Of a stretch of DNA of 46,856 nucleotides, positions 26,177-34,993 are shown piece after piece. The translations under genes and the position numbers were made by a program. Numbering within the stretch: position 1 is the first letter of the stretch; each line of letters begins with the position of its first letter. The stretch spans positions 1-46,856 of the forward strand of contig JAFDZM010000064.1 of NCBI GenBank assembly GCA_018266915.1, given 5' to 3'. The stretch is from Bacteroidota bacterium. Lineage in GTDB: Bacteria; Bacteroidota; Bacteroidia; Sphingobacteriales; Sphingobacteriaceae. The notes beneath the pieces are model-generated. The model had not been told where the DNA came from, searched no databases, and worked only from the letters and a program-made list of their open reading frames with translations.

Positions 26177-26582
26177 TTTGTGTCAGGTTTTTTATGATTC
26201 TTTTTAGATGATTGATTATAGAAACATGATCGCTGCTTTGCCGTATCGGGAAGAGATAATACAGGTAGAATATTTTTGCCCGGGTATGGCTCAGCGGCCT
26301 AAAAAAACAATTTTATTCAGCACAGTAAATAGCTATAAGTAATTCATAACGAATTGCTTATATAAATATGGGTGAAATATTGATGCTGAAATTTTAAACT
26401 ATACAAGTGTGCCGGTTTACTATGCAACTGTGCATAAATACTACACCAATGGATGCAGTATATACAAGGGAAATCTTTTGACAGAGAGATAATTAAGGTT
26501 TTTGGCTTTTAAAGGTCAAAATTGATTATTATTGCGTGTACCTATAACACAGTTAGCCCCGGTAACTGTAACCAATTATTTT
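26177..26582. other. Intergenic region upstream of the PTS operon
   Basis: About 400 bases with no gene supported. A TTG-initiated frame opens at 26532 but the family start is the ATG at 26583. A 7-bp inverted repeat just before that ATG (26549-26569) is the only clear structure. Confidence 0.5.
26549..26569. promoter_or_regulatory. Possible operator of the PTS operon
   Basis: ACAGTTA (26549-26555) and TAACTGT (26563-26569) are exact inverted repeats separated by 7 bases, 13 bases before the EIIA start codon. The position fits a repressor site or a leader hairpin. No regulator gene is linked. Confidence 0.4.
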
Positions 26583-27011
26583 ATGGACCAACAACCTAAA
26601 ACAAGGAAGTTTCTGATAGCTACCCATGGCGCTTTTGCGAAGGGGGTAAAGTCAGCTTTGGACATGATTGCGGGCGAGATGGAAAATATATCCCTGATAC
26701 AGGCTTATTTAGATGAAAGCCGGCCTGTAGAGGAGGAGTTGGCGGATGTGCTTGCAACTATTTCTGATACGGACGAACTAGTGATCTTCACCGATCTGCT
26801 TGGTGGAAGCGTAAATAATATTATGTTGCGCAACGCCCTTCGGGATAACATACACATCGTATCCGGGTTCAACCTGCCCTTGTTGATCGAGATCGCCCTG
26901 TCGGACATGGATACCCCGGTGACCGAAGTAATTGAAGAAGCCATTAATAATGCTAAGGGGCAAATGGTATATGTAAACCATCTCATCACCCTGAATAACG
27001 ATAATGATTAA
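26583..27011 (+). CDS. PTS mannose-family EIIA component
   Basis: A 142-residue cytoplasmic phosphocarrier. The family motif around the phospho-histidine is present: LIATHGAFAKGV, with H15. The stretch DELVIFTDLLGGSVNN matches the conserved DLxGGSP-type loop of EIIA-Man. It accepts phosphate from HPr and passes it to EIIB. The ATG at 26583 places the histidine where the family has it, whereas the upstream TTG adds 17 unrelated residues. The stop overlaps the EIIB start by 8 bases. It is the first gene of an operon running to the deaminase at 31822. Confidence 0.9.
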   Translation: MDQQPKTRKFLIATHGAFAKGVKSALDMIAGEMENISLIQAYLDESRPVEEELADVLATISDTDELVIFTDLLGGSVNNIMLRNALRDNIHIVSGFNLPLLIEIALSDMDTPVTEVIEEAINNAKGQMVYVNHLITLNNDND

Positions 27012-27474
27012 GCTAACCCGTATTGACGACCGTTTATTACACGGCCAGGTATCTTTCACATGGACTCCCGCTGTAAGCGCCGATTGCCTTATTGTAGCCA
27101 ATGATAAAGTTGCCGCCGATGAGTTCATGAAAATGACGCTCAATCTGGCCAAACCGCCTTCAGCAAAATTGTTGATCAAGTCGCTGGTAGATACGATCAC
27201 TTTTTTGAATGATCCGCGCAGCCAGCCTATGAAAGTTTTAGTACTGATCAATTCGGTAAAGGATGCGGCTGTGCTGGCTAATGGCGTAAAAGAAATTCAG
27301 TCCATCAACTTCGGCGGTTTACGTACCAAAGAGGGAACTAAACTGATATCAAAAGCCATTGCAGTTACCGACGAAGATATCACGATAGTAAAGGAATTGC
27401 TTGCCAAAGGGATCGAGCTGGAAGTGCGGCAGGTGCCAACCGATAAAAAAGTATTGATCGAAACGCTGATTTAA
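27004..27474 (+). CDS. PTS mannose-family EIIB component
   Basis: This 156-residue cytoplasmic protein starts with MIKLTRIDDRLLHGQV, the hallmark of EIIB-Man/Sor with phospho-histidine H13. Later segments (LIVANDKVAADEFMK, FGGLRTKEG) also fit the family. It receives phosphate from EIIA and transfers it to the incoming sugar at the EIIC/EIID channel. It overlaps EIIA by 8 bases and precedes the membrane component by 11 bases. Confidence 0.92.
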   Translation: MIKLTRIDDRLLHGQVSFTWTPAVSADCLIVANDKVAADEFMKMTLNLAKPPSAKLLIKSLVDTITFLNDPRSQPMKVLVLINSVKDAAVLANGVKEIQSINFGGLRTKEGTKLISKAIAVTDEDITIVKELLAKGIELEVRQVPTDKKVLIETLI

Positions 27475-27485
27475 AACCCGATACC

Positions 27486-29078
27486 GTGCTTGCAACCTAC
27501 CTTTTACTTACCGCCATTGCTATTTTCGGTCACTTTGAAGACTTTTTGGGTACTACACTATTAAGCAGGCCACTGGTTTTAGGCCCTTTGGTTGGTTTGG
27601 TGCTAGGCGATGTAACACAAGGCGTAATGATCGGCGCTACATTGGAGCTGATCTTTATGGGCAATATAAAGGTCGGCGCAGCTATTCCGCCGGATATTAT
27701 TACTGGTGGGGTATTGGGAACAGCATTCGCTATCCTGTCACATAAAGGCCCGGCTATTGCTTTGGCGTTGGCTGTGCCGATCTCTATTTTATCCGAAATG
27801 GTGATCAGTGGACTGTTCGTTTTCAGAGCTGTATTCAATAAAAGATTTAATCAATATGCAGAGAACGGAGATTATCGAAGCATACAACGCTTACATATCC
27901 TGTCGGGACTGCTAAAGCCCTTGCTGATGGGTATCATCATTTTTATCGCATTAGAATTAGGTACCAACGCCGTAAAGTCATTCCTGGATATGATTCCTGC
28001 CTGGGTGCAATCTGGCTTACAGGTTGCCGGTAATATGTTGCCTGCCTTGGGTTTTGCCTTGCTGATGAACCTGATGTTCAACAAGCGGGTAGCACCTTAC
28101 TTTTTCCTTGGGTTCATGCTTGCGGCATTTTTAAAACTGCCCATTATTGCCATTGGTGGCTTGGGTGTAATCATTGCACTAATAGTTACCCAAGACCCAC
28201 CAAAACCAACTGCAGCGGCTAACGATGATTTCGATTTTGACGAACCAGCACCTGAACCCACACCTGTTTCAGCCGGTCAGAAGTTAAGTAACAATACTAT
28301 CAGATCGTTATTCTTCCGATCACTTACATTGGAGGCGAATTTCAATTTTGAAACTTGGCAGAATACAGGTTTTGCATTCACCATTATACCAGTCTTAAAG
28401 AAACTATATACCACCAAAGAGGCTATGGCCTCGGCTTTGAAACGCCATTTGCAATTGTTTAATACCAGTCCTTACGGTTCTACGCTCATCATCGGCATCA
28501 CAGCTGCCATGGAGGAGCAAAACAGCCAGGACACCGATTTTGATGAGGATTCGATCAGCTCTGTAAAACTAGGTTTGATGGGGCCATTAGCCGGAGTTTT
28601 CGACTCCCTATTCTGGGGGACTTTCAAGGTGATTGCCGCCGGGGTAGGCACCTCACTGGCTATGAAAGGCAATGTTTTAGGGCCGATACTTTTCCTGGTA
28701 ATATTTAATGTGCCTCATTTGCTGCTGCGTTATAATCTCACTTTTATTGGCTACAATGCCGGGACAAAATTCTTGCAAAACCTGTCTAAAAGCAATGTGA
28801 TGGATAAATTGACGCAGGGAGCGGCAATATTAGGCTTAATGGTGGTTGGTGCTATGCCGGCAACTTTGATGTCGATAAAAACACCGCTATCTATTGGCGG
28901 ATCATCTTCTGCAGTTACTGTGCAGAGCGTTTTGGATCAAATCGTTCCTGCTATGATACCGCTGGGGCTGACTTTCCTGGTATACTACTTTGTAAAAAAG
29001 AATGTAAAAACCACCTACCTGCTTCTGGGCTTGTTAGCGCTTGGCTTTGTAGGCAGCATAATCCATCTTTTTGTATGA
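27486..29078 (+). CDS. Fused PTS EIIC-EIID membrane permease
   Basis: A 530-residue protein joining two normally separate mannose-family subunits. Residues ~1-235 are EIIC (ManY-like; LVGLVLGDVTQGVMIGATLELIFMG, then VGAAIPPDI). An acidic Asp/Pro-rich linker (~236-260) precedes EIID (~263-530; ManZ-like; LTLEANFNFETWQNTGFAF, KRHLQLFNTSPYG, LGLMGPLAGVFDSLFWGT). Family length is about 265 plus 283 residues, so the fusion keeps both nearly complete. The start is GTG. The stop overlaps the enzyme I gene by ATGA. It forms the sugar channel, probably for an amino sugar given the deaminase downstream. Confidence 0.93.
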   Translation: MLATYLLLTAIAIFGHFEDFLGTTLLSRPLVLGPLVGLVLGDVTQGVMIGATLELIFMGNIKVGAAIPPDIITGGVLGTAFAILSHKGPAIALALAVPISILSEMVISGLFVFRAVFNKRFNQYAENGDYRSIQRLHILSGLLKPLLMGIIIFIALELGTNAVKSFLDMIPAWVQSGLQVAGNMLPALGFALLMNLMFNKRVAPYFFLGFMLAAFLKLPIIAIGGLGVIIALIVTQDPPKPTAAANDDFDFDEPAPEPTPVSAGQKLSNNTIRSLFFRSLTLEANFNFETWQNTGFAFTIIPVLKKLYTTKEAMASALKRHLQLFNTSPYGSTLIIGITAAMEEQNSQDTDFDEDSISSVKLGLMGPLAGVFDSLFWGTFKVIAAGVGTSLAMKGNVLGPILFLVIFNVPHLLLRYNLTFIGYNAGTKFLQNLSKSNVMDKLTQGAAILGLMVVGAMPATLMSIKTPLSIGGSSSAVTVQSVLDQIVPAMIPLGLTFLVYYFVKKNVKTTYLLLGLLALGFVGSIIHLFV

Positions 29079-30790
29079 CGATCAGCGGCATAGGCGTTTC
29101 TCCAGGAATAGCGATAGGCAAGGCCCGTGTGATCAAAAAGCAGGCAGTTGTGCTCACTGGAATCTTGCTGCTGAATGATGAGGAAATTACCATTGCGATA
29201 GAAAAGTTTGATAAGGCTGTTGCTGTTTCGGTAATCGAAGTGGAAATGATGATGAATAATCATGATGCCTTGCAGGGAAGTGAAGGTGTGGAGATTCTTG
29301 AAGCGCATATCGAACTTTTGGGCGATCCGCAAATACGCGAAGATGTGGTCGAAAAAATCCAAACGGAGCGAAAGAATGTAAATGATGCCGTCATAGAAGT
29401 TATACAGGCTGCAGTTGAAGTATTCAAAAGCATGGACGATGATTACATGAGCGCCCGTGCAGCAGATATAGAAGATATTGGGAATCGCATAGTTAAGAAT
29501 TTAACTCCTGCCATAGCTATTGATCAGGACTATGAAGCTGGTACCATCATCATTGCTGAAGACCTGGCACCATCTGACACCATCTCGATGGATATCGCTA
29601 AAATCGCCGGGTTTGCTACACAAATAGGTGGTAAAACATCCCATGCGGCTATTATAGCTAAATCGAGGGGTATACCGGCAGTTGTGGGTTGTGGTGCAGA
29701 TTTGAAATCTGTTCAGGATGGAGATATGTTGATTCTTGATGGGCAGAGTGGATCGATAATTATCGATCCTGACCAAGAGACTATCTTGAAATTCGAGGCA
29801 AAGCGTGATTCTTGGCTAAAGGAACTAAGCCTGCTCAAATCGTTAAAAGATACTCCCGCTAAAACGATAGACGGAACAGAAATCCACCTGTTCGCAAACA
29901 TTGCCGACTCAGCAGAAATGGAAAATGCCTTGGAGTTTGGCGCACAGGGCTCGGGATTGTTCCGCACCGAATTTCTTTTCCTGGGACGAAATGATTTCCC
30001 ATCCGAAGAGGAACAATTTGAGTTTTATAAAGCTGTCGCCTTAAAAGCTAAAGGCAAACCAATTACTGTACGCACATTGGATATAGGCGGCGATAAACAA
30101 TTGGCTTATTTCAATTTTCCGGAAGAGCAAAATCCTTTCCTTGGTTACCGGGCTATCCGTTTATGCCTGGATAAAAAAGATATTTTCATTACACAACTCA
30201 AAGCTATTTTACGTGCCAGTGAGTTCGGAAAGCTGAAGATCATGTTCCCGATGATTGCTACGGTGAATGAGATCAGGGCAGCAAAAGCTATCCTGAAAGA
30301 AGCGATGCAAACGTTAACTGATCAAGGGACTGCGTTTGACAAGGCAATCAAAATTGGTATCATGATCGAAATACCGTCAGCGGCAGTCATTGCTGATCTG
30401 CTGGCTAAAGAGGTTGATTTCTTCAGTATCGGCACCAATGATCTCACTCAATACACGCTGGCCGTCGACAGGATGAATGAGAAGATCAAAGACCTTTATG
30501 ATCCATTTGATCCGGGAGTTTTAAGATTGATTGCTAATGTGATAGAACAAAGGCATAAAAATCATATCGAAGTAGGTATGTGTGGCGAGTTGGCCAGTGA
30601 TCCAAGAGCAACTTTTTTGCTGATAGGAATGGGATTGACAGAATTTTCCATGAGCGCTTCATCTATACCGGTAGTAAAAAATAAGATCATCAAAGCCAGT
30701 TTAACAGAAGCGCGAAAAGTATATGAGGCGGTGATGCAAATGGACAACTCAAAAGACATCACCAATTATTTGCAGGAGAAAACCCAATGA
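29075..30790 (+). CDS. ptsI: PTS enzyme I (phosphoenolpyruvate-protein phosphotransferase)
   Basis: A 571-residue enzyme of normal length (E. coli 575). It takes phosphate from PEP on H190 (GGKTSHAAIIAKSRGIPAVVG) and passes it to HPr. The PEP-binding barrel is complete: LFRTEFLF, RTLDIGGDK, MFPMI, SIGTNDLTQY, and active-site C503 in VGMCGELASD. It is unusual to find enzyme I embedded between sugar-specific subunits and HPr; in most bacteria it is encoded with HPr and Crr elsewhere. Its start and stop both overlap neighbours by ATGA, giving tight coupling. Confidence 0.95.
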   Translation: MTISGIGVSPGIAIGKARVIKKQAVVLTGILLLNDEEITIAIEKFDKAVAVSVIEVEMMMNNHDALQGSEGVEILEAHIELLGDPQIREDVVEKIQTERKNVNDAVIEVIQAAVEVFKSMDDDYMSARAADIEDIGNRIVKNLTPAIAIDQDYEAGTIIIAEDLAPSDTISMDIAKIAGFATQIGGKTSHAAIIAKSRGIPAVVGCGADLKSVQDGDMLILDGQSGSIIIDPDQETILKFEAKRDSWLKELSLLKSLKDTPAKTIDGTEIHLFANIADSAEMENALEFGAQGSGLFRTEFLFLGRNDFPSEEEQFEFYKAVALKAKGKPITVRTLDIGGDKQLAYFNFPEEQNPFLGYRAIRLCLDKKDIFITQLKAILRASEFGKLKIMFPMIATVNEIRAAKAILKEAMQTLTDQGTAFDKAIKIGIMIEIPSAAVIADLLAKEVDFFSIGTNDLTQYTLAVDRMNEKIKDLYDPFDPGVLRLIANVIEQRHKNHIEVGMCGELASDPRATFLLIGMGLTEFSMSASSIPVVKNKIIKASLTEARKVYEAVMQMDNSKDITNYLQEKTQ

Positions 30791-31053
30791 TATCAAAAGA
30801 CTATATCATCACCTCGGCTGAGGGGATACATGCCCGACCGGCAACGGCTTTGGTAAAGCTTACCAAAAATTATAAATCCATCATCAGCATCAAAAAAGGA
30901 GAAAAAACAGTAAAGCTGAACAGCTTGCTGAATATCCTTTCATTAGCTGCAAAAGGCGGCGAAACTATTTCTATTATTGCCGAAGGCGAAGATGAAAACT
31001 CAGCAATGGAAGCCATCGACCAGTTTTTTAACGAACATCTGAAAGACCTATAA
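30787..31053 (+). CDS. ptsH: PTS phosphocarrier HPr
   Basis: An 88-residue protein with the active-site motif GIHARPAT (H15). The segment VKLNSLLNILSLAAKGG carries a serine at position 46, equivalent to the HprK target in other HPr proteins. The neighbouring residues differ from the usual KSIMGVM, so regulation by HprK is only possible. It hands phosphate from enzyme I to EIIA. It overlaps ptsI by ATGA and is followed 10 bases later by the deaminase. Confidence 0.95.
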   Translation: MISKDYIITSAEGIHARPATALVKLTKNYKSIISIKKGEKTVKLNSLLNILSLAAKGGETISIIAEGEDENSAMEAIDQFFNEHLKDL

Positions 31054-31063
31054 AATCCACCCA

Positions 31064-31822
31064 ATGAAGATCACTATTTGCAAAGACGAACAGGAATTTA
31101 ATATAACCGCAGCATGGCGCATCATTGCGCAAATGCTGGAGAAGCCCAATGCTGTAATCGGCCTGTCTACCGGTCAAACAACTATCGATATGCACCGCAT
31201 TGTGTCTGAAATTCATCAGAAATATCCATTTGATGTGTCGAATATTACCTTGTTCAACGTGGATGAGCTGACCAACCTGTCGCGCGATTACGCGGGCAGT
31301 TGCTATACCATGATCCTGAACCAGATTGCCGGTCCGATTGGTATCCCGGATGAAAACTTCATCATGCCGCCAACGCTTTCTGATGATTTCGAGGCTGAAG
31401 CTTTGCTATTTGAAAGACGCCTGGCCGAGCGCGGTGGTGCCGACCTGCAAATGCTGGGTATAGGCAGTAACGGACACATCGGCATCAACCAACCCGGTAC
31501 CCCATTTGAAAGCGAAACCTGGGTATCACCAATGGACCCTGATTTTGAAGCAAGGGTACGCCGCGAAACACAGGTTCCTGACTCCGTTGAGCTGGGTGGA
31601 TTGACACGCGGCATCAAAAATATCATGCATACCCGCAAAGTGATCTTAATCGCAAAAGGTGCACACAAAGCAGAGATTGTTAAACAGGCTATTCTTGGTC
31701 CGGTAACAACGGATATACCTGCGTCAGTGGTTCAATTACACCCAAATTGTGAGATATTATTGGATGCGGATGCTGGGGCGTTGATAGCCGAGAAAGCGAA
31801 GGAGAGAAGGTATAATTGGTAA
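31064..31822 (+). CDS. nagB: Amino-sugar-6-phosphate deaminase (NagB-like)
   Basis: The 252-residue protein matches the glucosamine-6-phosphate deaminase family: GLSTGQTT, FNVDEL with D67 (proton acceptor), GIGSNGHIGIN with H138, and TRGIKNIM. It should convert glucosamine-6-phosphate to fructose-6-phosphate and ammonia. The residue at the position of E. coli E148 is glutamine (Q143), and D141 is N136. The second change is common in the family, the first less so. Last of the PTS operon. No NagA deacetylase is present, so the imported sugar is probably the free amine (glucosamine or galactosamine). A GalN-6-P enzyme is an alternative. Confidence 0.85.
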   Translation: MKITICKDEQEFNITAAWRIIAQMLEKPNAVIGLSTGQTTIDMHRIVSEIHQKYPFDVSNITLFNVDELTNLSRDYAGSCYTMILNQIAGPIGIPDENFIMPPTLSDDFEAEALLFERRLAERGGADLQMLGIGSNGHIGINQPGTPFESETWVSPMDPDFEARVRRETQVPDSVELGGLTRGIKNIMHTRKVILIAKGAHKAEIVKQAILGPVTTDIPASVVQLHPNCEILLDADAGALIAEKAKERRYNW

Positions 31823-31833
31823 TAAATTAAGTA

Positions 31834-32175
31834 ATGAAACACATCTGTGTTCCCAAAGATCAGGATGCGCTGGTCAGGTTAGACGCTGATCGGAATATTC
31901 CGGGAGATTTAATTGAGATAACGCTCAATGACGAAGATTTTAATAAGTTATGGGAGAAGGGATTCTTCCATAGCATAAATATTCAAACCAATTCAATAAT
32001 AGATGACTTTGAGGATGAACATATTTTGGATGAATGTCAATTGAATAAAGTCGTTAATAGTGAATTGTTTGAAAGTGAAAATTATGAAGGGGAGATATTT
32101 GAAGTTGTACGTGAAATAAAAGGACTGTTTGAGGAAGCATTGCATCGCAAAACAGGGATACATTTTTACTTCTGA
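31834..32175 (+). CDS. Small acidic protein of unknown function
   Basis: A 113-residue protein without signal peptide or membrane segment, rich in Asp/Glu, with possible alternating beta and helical parts. I do not recognise a family. It follows the deaminase by 11 bases and may be co-transcribed, and it converges on the PIG-L gene 8 bases away. Small acidic proteins can be immunity or inhibitor proteins, but no partner toxin is present. No function is assigned. Confidence 0.6.
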   Translation: MKHICVPKDQDALVRLDADRNIPGDLIEITLNDEDFNKLWEKGFFHSINIQTNSIIDDFEDEHILDECQLNKVVNSELFESENYEGEIFEVVREIKGLFEEALHRKTGIHFYF

Positions 32176-32183
32176 TCAAACTT

Positions 32184-32945
32184 CTATTCCATCCCCCAAC
32201 CCATTCCCTTACCCGTCATATAAACAAAAGCTTCGGCAGCTTTTACGCCCAGTTCCCTGCCGCGGAAGTCTTCCATAGCAGTGTGCCCGCAGGCGTAAAT
32301 GCCCGGCGGGTCCTGGCTTTTGTGGCAGTAAACGGCCTGGCGTTTTTGTTCCTGGGTATCAGTGATGTCCACATAATCCGTCGGGCGGAATATCATGGTC
32401 TGCTCACCTGTGCACACCTCGAAAAAGTATAACGGGAACTTCTTACCCGACCGTACCCATGTCTGTATCATCAACAGACTGGCTATCTGATGATCTTTAT
32501 GGCTATCAACCGGCCAGTGTGTGAAAACCAAATCAGGTTTTTCATCAGCGATGATCTTTTGCACTTTCTGAAGCCATATATTATCCATAATTGTATCTCC
32601 GTCAATCTGCCCTACAAATACATATTTGGTTTTTAAAATCGCACACGCGTTAATAGCTTCCTGCTTGCGGATTGCAGCCGCTTCGCTATGACTTTTGCCG
32701 TCTATCCCGGCTTCGCCAGTAGTCAGGTAAATAATGGTTACATCATGACCTTTGGCAGCCAATTTGGCCAACGTACCGCCACAACCACTTTCAGGGTCAT
32801 CCGGATGTGCGCCAAAGCAGATCACTTTCTTTTTTGAACTGGCTTCAGCAGGACTGGCATGCAATAATTGCGGTAAAGTAAGCAGGCCTAACCCTGCGGC
32901 AGCGGTTTTTACAAAATCGCGGCGGCTGTTTGATGGTTTTTCCAT
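32184..32945 (-). CDS. LmbE/PIG-L-type deacetylase with Tat signal
   Basis: This 253-residue protein has a twin-arginine signal (SRRDFVKTAAAGLGLLTLP). A PIG-L zinc deacetylase domain follows: AHPDD at 46-50 with E52, and HKDH at 149-152 supplying the third metal ligand. The family removes acetyl or acyl groups from N-acetylglucosamine-type substrates. Export by Tat suggests a periplasmic glycan substrate. It converges with the end of the PTS gene group. A supply of free amino sugar for that PTS is possible but not shown. Confidence 0.88.
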   Translation of the reverse strand: MEKPSNSRRDFVKTAAAGLGLLTLPQLLHASPAEASSKKKVICFGAHPDDPESGCGGTLAKLAAKGHDVTIIYLTTGEAGIDGKSHSEAAAIRKQEAINACAILKTKYVFVGQIDGDTIMDNIWLQKVQKIIADEKPDLVFTHWPVDSHKDHQIASLLMIQTWVRSGKKFPLYFFEVCTGEQTMIFRPTDYVDITDTQEQKRQAVYCHKSQDPPGIYACGHTAMEDFRGRELGVKAAEAFVYMTGKGMGWGME

Positions 32946-32961
32946 GTCATAAAATCAATAA

Positions 32962-32990
32962 TTGAAAATACAGATATAACCTTATATTTA
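32962..32990 (+). promoter_or_regulatory. Possible Bacteroidota-type promoter
   Basis: TTG (32962-32964), 18 bases, TATATTTA (32983-32990), a 7-of-8 match to TAnnTTTG. It precedes the FAD oxidoreductase start at 33019. Confidence 0.35.
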
Positions 32991-33018
32991 TCCTTGCCCA
33001 CCGTCAAAAATCTATTTT

Positions 33019-34992
33019 ATGAAACATTTCTTCCTGTGCTTACTGTTATTGCCCCTCTTTGCTCTTTCTCAATCCAGGTCTTCCAAAAACTACGATATCT
33101 GCATTTATGGCGCTACATCCGGTGGAGTGATAGCGGCTTATACAGCAGCAGTGCAAGGCAAGAAAGTTATATTGATTGCAACTGGCACTCATGTGGGTGG
33201 GTTATCATCAGGTGGTTTGGGCTATACCGACATCGGCAACAAATATGTGGTAACAGGACTCGCTTTGGATTTTTACAGGAAGATAGGTGAGCATTACGGT
33301 AAACTGGAACAGTGGATATTCGAGCCGCATGTTGCTGAGAATATTTTCCTCGGTTATCTCAAAAACAAAAACATTACAGTGATCTATAATCGCAGCCTGG
33401 TCAGCGTAAAGAAGAATAACAACGCTATCACTTCGATAGCACTTCTCAAAACATACAGCAATACCGTCGCAACTATGAATGTGAACGCAAAGGTCTTTAT
33501 CGATTGCTCCTATGAAGGCGACCTGATGGCCAAAGCAGGAGTGTCCTACTTCGTTGGACGTGAAGCGAATAGTAAATATGGCGAAACTTATAACGGTGTT
33601 CAACTACGTGATAAACACCAGTTTGCAGATGGAATCGATCCCTATAAAATACCTGGTGACCCTAAGAGCGGACTACTTTGGGGAATAAGCAGCGATACCT
33701 TAAAGCCTAATGGCACAGGCGACTCCAGGGTTCAGACTTACAATGTGCGGGTTTGCCTAACTAATGATCCGGCTAATAAGATCACCATCACCCGACCGAT
33801 AGATTACGACTCCACCCGGTATGAGCTTTATTTACGCATGATCCAGAATAAACGTCCCACAGATTTGCCGATGTACATCAGCACGATGCCTAATCGCAAA
33901 ACGGATATCAATAACAACGGAGGATTCTCTACAGATATGATCGGCGTAAATTATCAATACCCAGATGGCAATGAAGCCACCCGCCGGAAGATCATCGAAA
34001 TGTATAAAAATTATACGCAGGGCCTGTTTTACTTTTTAGGGCACGATCCCCGCGTTCCGGAAAATATACGTCAGTTGATGCTGCAATGGGGTTACCCGAA
34101 AGATGAGTATACCTACAACGACCATTGGACGCCGCAGATCTATGTACGCGAGGCGAGACGAATGATCGGAGCCTATGTAATGACGCAAGCAAACTGCGAA
34201 GCCAAAACAACGGTAAATGACGGCATTGGCATGGCCGCTTACACCATGGATTCGCACAATGCCGAACGCATTGTAGTAAATGGCATGGTAAAAAATGAAG
34301 GCGACGTACAGATAGGTGGATTTGGACCTTACCCGGTGTCGTACCGGGCAATTACCCCGAAACAAAACGAGTGCACTAACCTGCTTGTTCCGGTATGCCT
34401 TTCAGCAAGTCATATCGCTTATGGTTCGATACGTATGGAGCCTGTGTTTATGGTTTTGAGCCAAAGTGCTGCCCAGGCGGCCATCTATTCGATCGATCAT
34501 AAGACGGCTGTTCAGAATGTAAATGTTAGTGCGATTAAAAAAGTATTGCTGAATAATCCATTAGCTGATGGTAGTACCCCAGATATCCTGATTGATGATA
34601 ATGATAAAACGCATGTCATTATTCAAGGCAATTGGTTGCCAGGTAAGAATGGCTATGGCCCAACTGTATTGAACAGTGACACTACTGATGCTTCGGCTAA
34701 ATCAGTAAAATATAGCCCTGAAGTTAAAAAGGCTGGACGGTATGGAGTTTATATTTATTCTTCATCCGACAATAAAAAGCCATTTCAAATAAACGTCTTT
34801 GATGGCAAGCAGGATAAGAAAATTACCATCGATCCCACAACATTACAAGTTGAAGGACAAACAAGTGGTGAATGGATACCTTTGGGAAAATATACGCTTC
34901 CGGCTGGCCGGTCTGCATGGATAAAGGTGTCAACCATTCATCCAACCGACGGCATACAAGCCGACGCTGTATTATTTGTTCCTGAGAGATAG
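33019..34992 (+). CDS. Secreted FAD-dependent oxidoreductase with golvesin-like C-terminus
   Basis: A 657-residue protein with a signal peptide (FFLCLLLLPLFALS, cleavage near SQS). An N-terminal FAD-binding fold (DICIYGATSGGVIAAYTAA; GGLSSGGLGYTDIG) runs into a large FAD-dependent oxidoreductase domain of the FAD_oxidored type (~25-500). The last ~130 residues (ILIDDNDKTHVIIQG onwards) look like a golvesin/xanthan-lyase C-terminal beta-domain. Such enzymes are frequent near polysaccharide utilisation genes in Bacteroidota. The substrate is unknown. Divergent from the PIG-L gene, 73 bases apart. Confidence 0.85.
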   Translation: MKHFFLCLLLLPLFALSQSRSSKNYDICIYGATSGGVIAAYTAAVQGKKVILIATGTHVGGLSSGGLGYTDIGNKYVVTGLALDFYRKIGEHYGKLEQWIFEPHVAENIFLGYLKNKNITVIYNRSLVSVKKNNNAITSIALLKTYSNTVATMNVNAKVFIDCSYEGDLMAKAGVSYFVGREANSKYGETYNGVQLRDKHQFADGIDPYKIPGDPKSGLLWGISSDTLKPNGTGDSRVQTYNVRVCLTNDPANKITITRPIDYDSTRYELYLRMIQNKRPTDLPMYISTMPNRKTDINNNGGFSTDMIGVNYQYPDGNEATRRKIIEMYKNYTQGLFYFLGHDPRVPENIRQLMLQWGYPKDEYTYNDHWTPQIYVREARRMIGAYVMTQANCEAKTTVNDGIGMAAYTMDSHNAERIVVNGMVKNEGDVQIGGFGPYPVSYRAITPKQNECTNLLVPVCLSASHIAYGSIRMEPVFMVLSQSAAQAAIYSIDHKTAVQNVNVSAIKKVLLNNPLADGSTPDILIDDNDKTHVIIQGNWLPGKNGYGPTVLNSDTTDASAKSVKYSPEVKKAGRYGVYIYSSSDNKKPFQINVFDGKQDKKITIDPTTLQVEGQTSGEWIPLGKYTLPAGRSAWIKVSTIHPTDGIQADAVLFVPER

Positions 34993-34993
34993 A

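Noticed and set aside
32994..33290. 98-residue frame overlapping the FAD oxidoreductase start
   Set aside because: It is a shifted-frame shadow of the oxidoreductase gene, which has a clear signal peptide and FAD motif.
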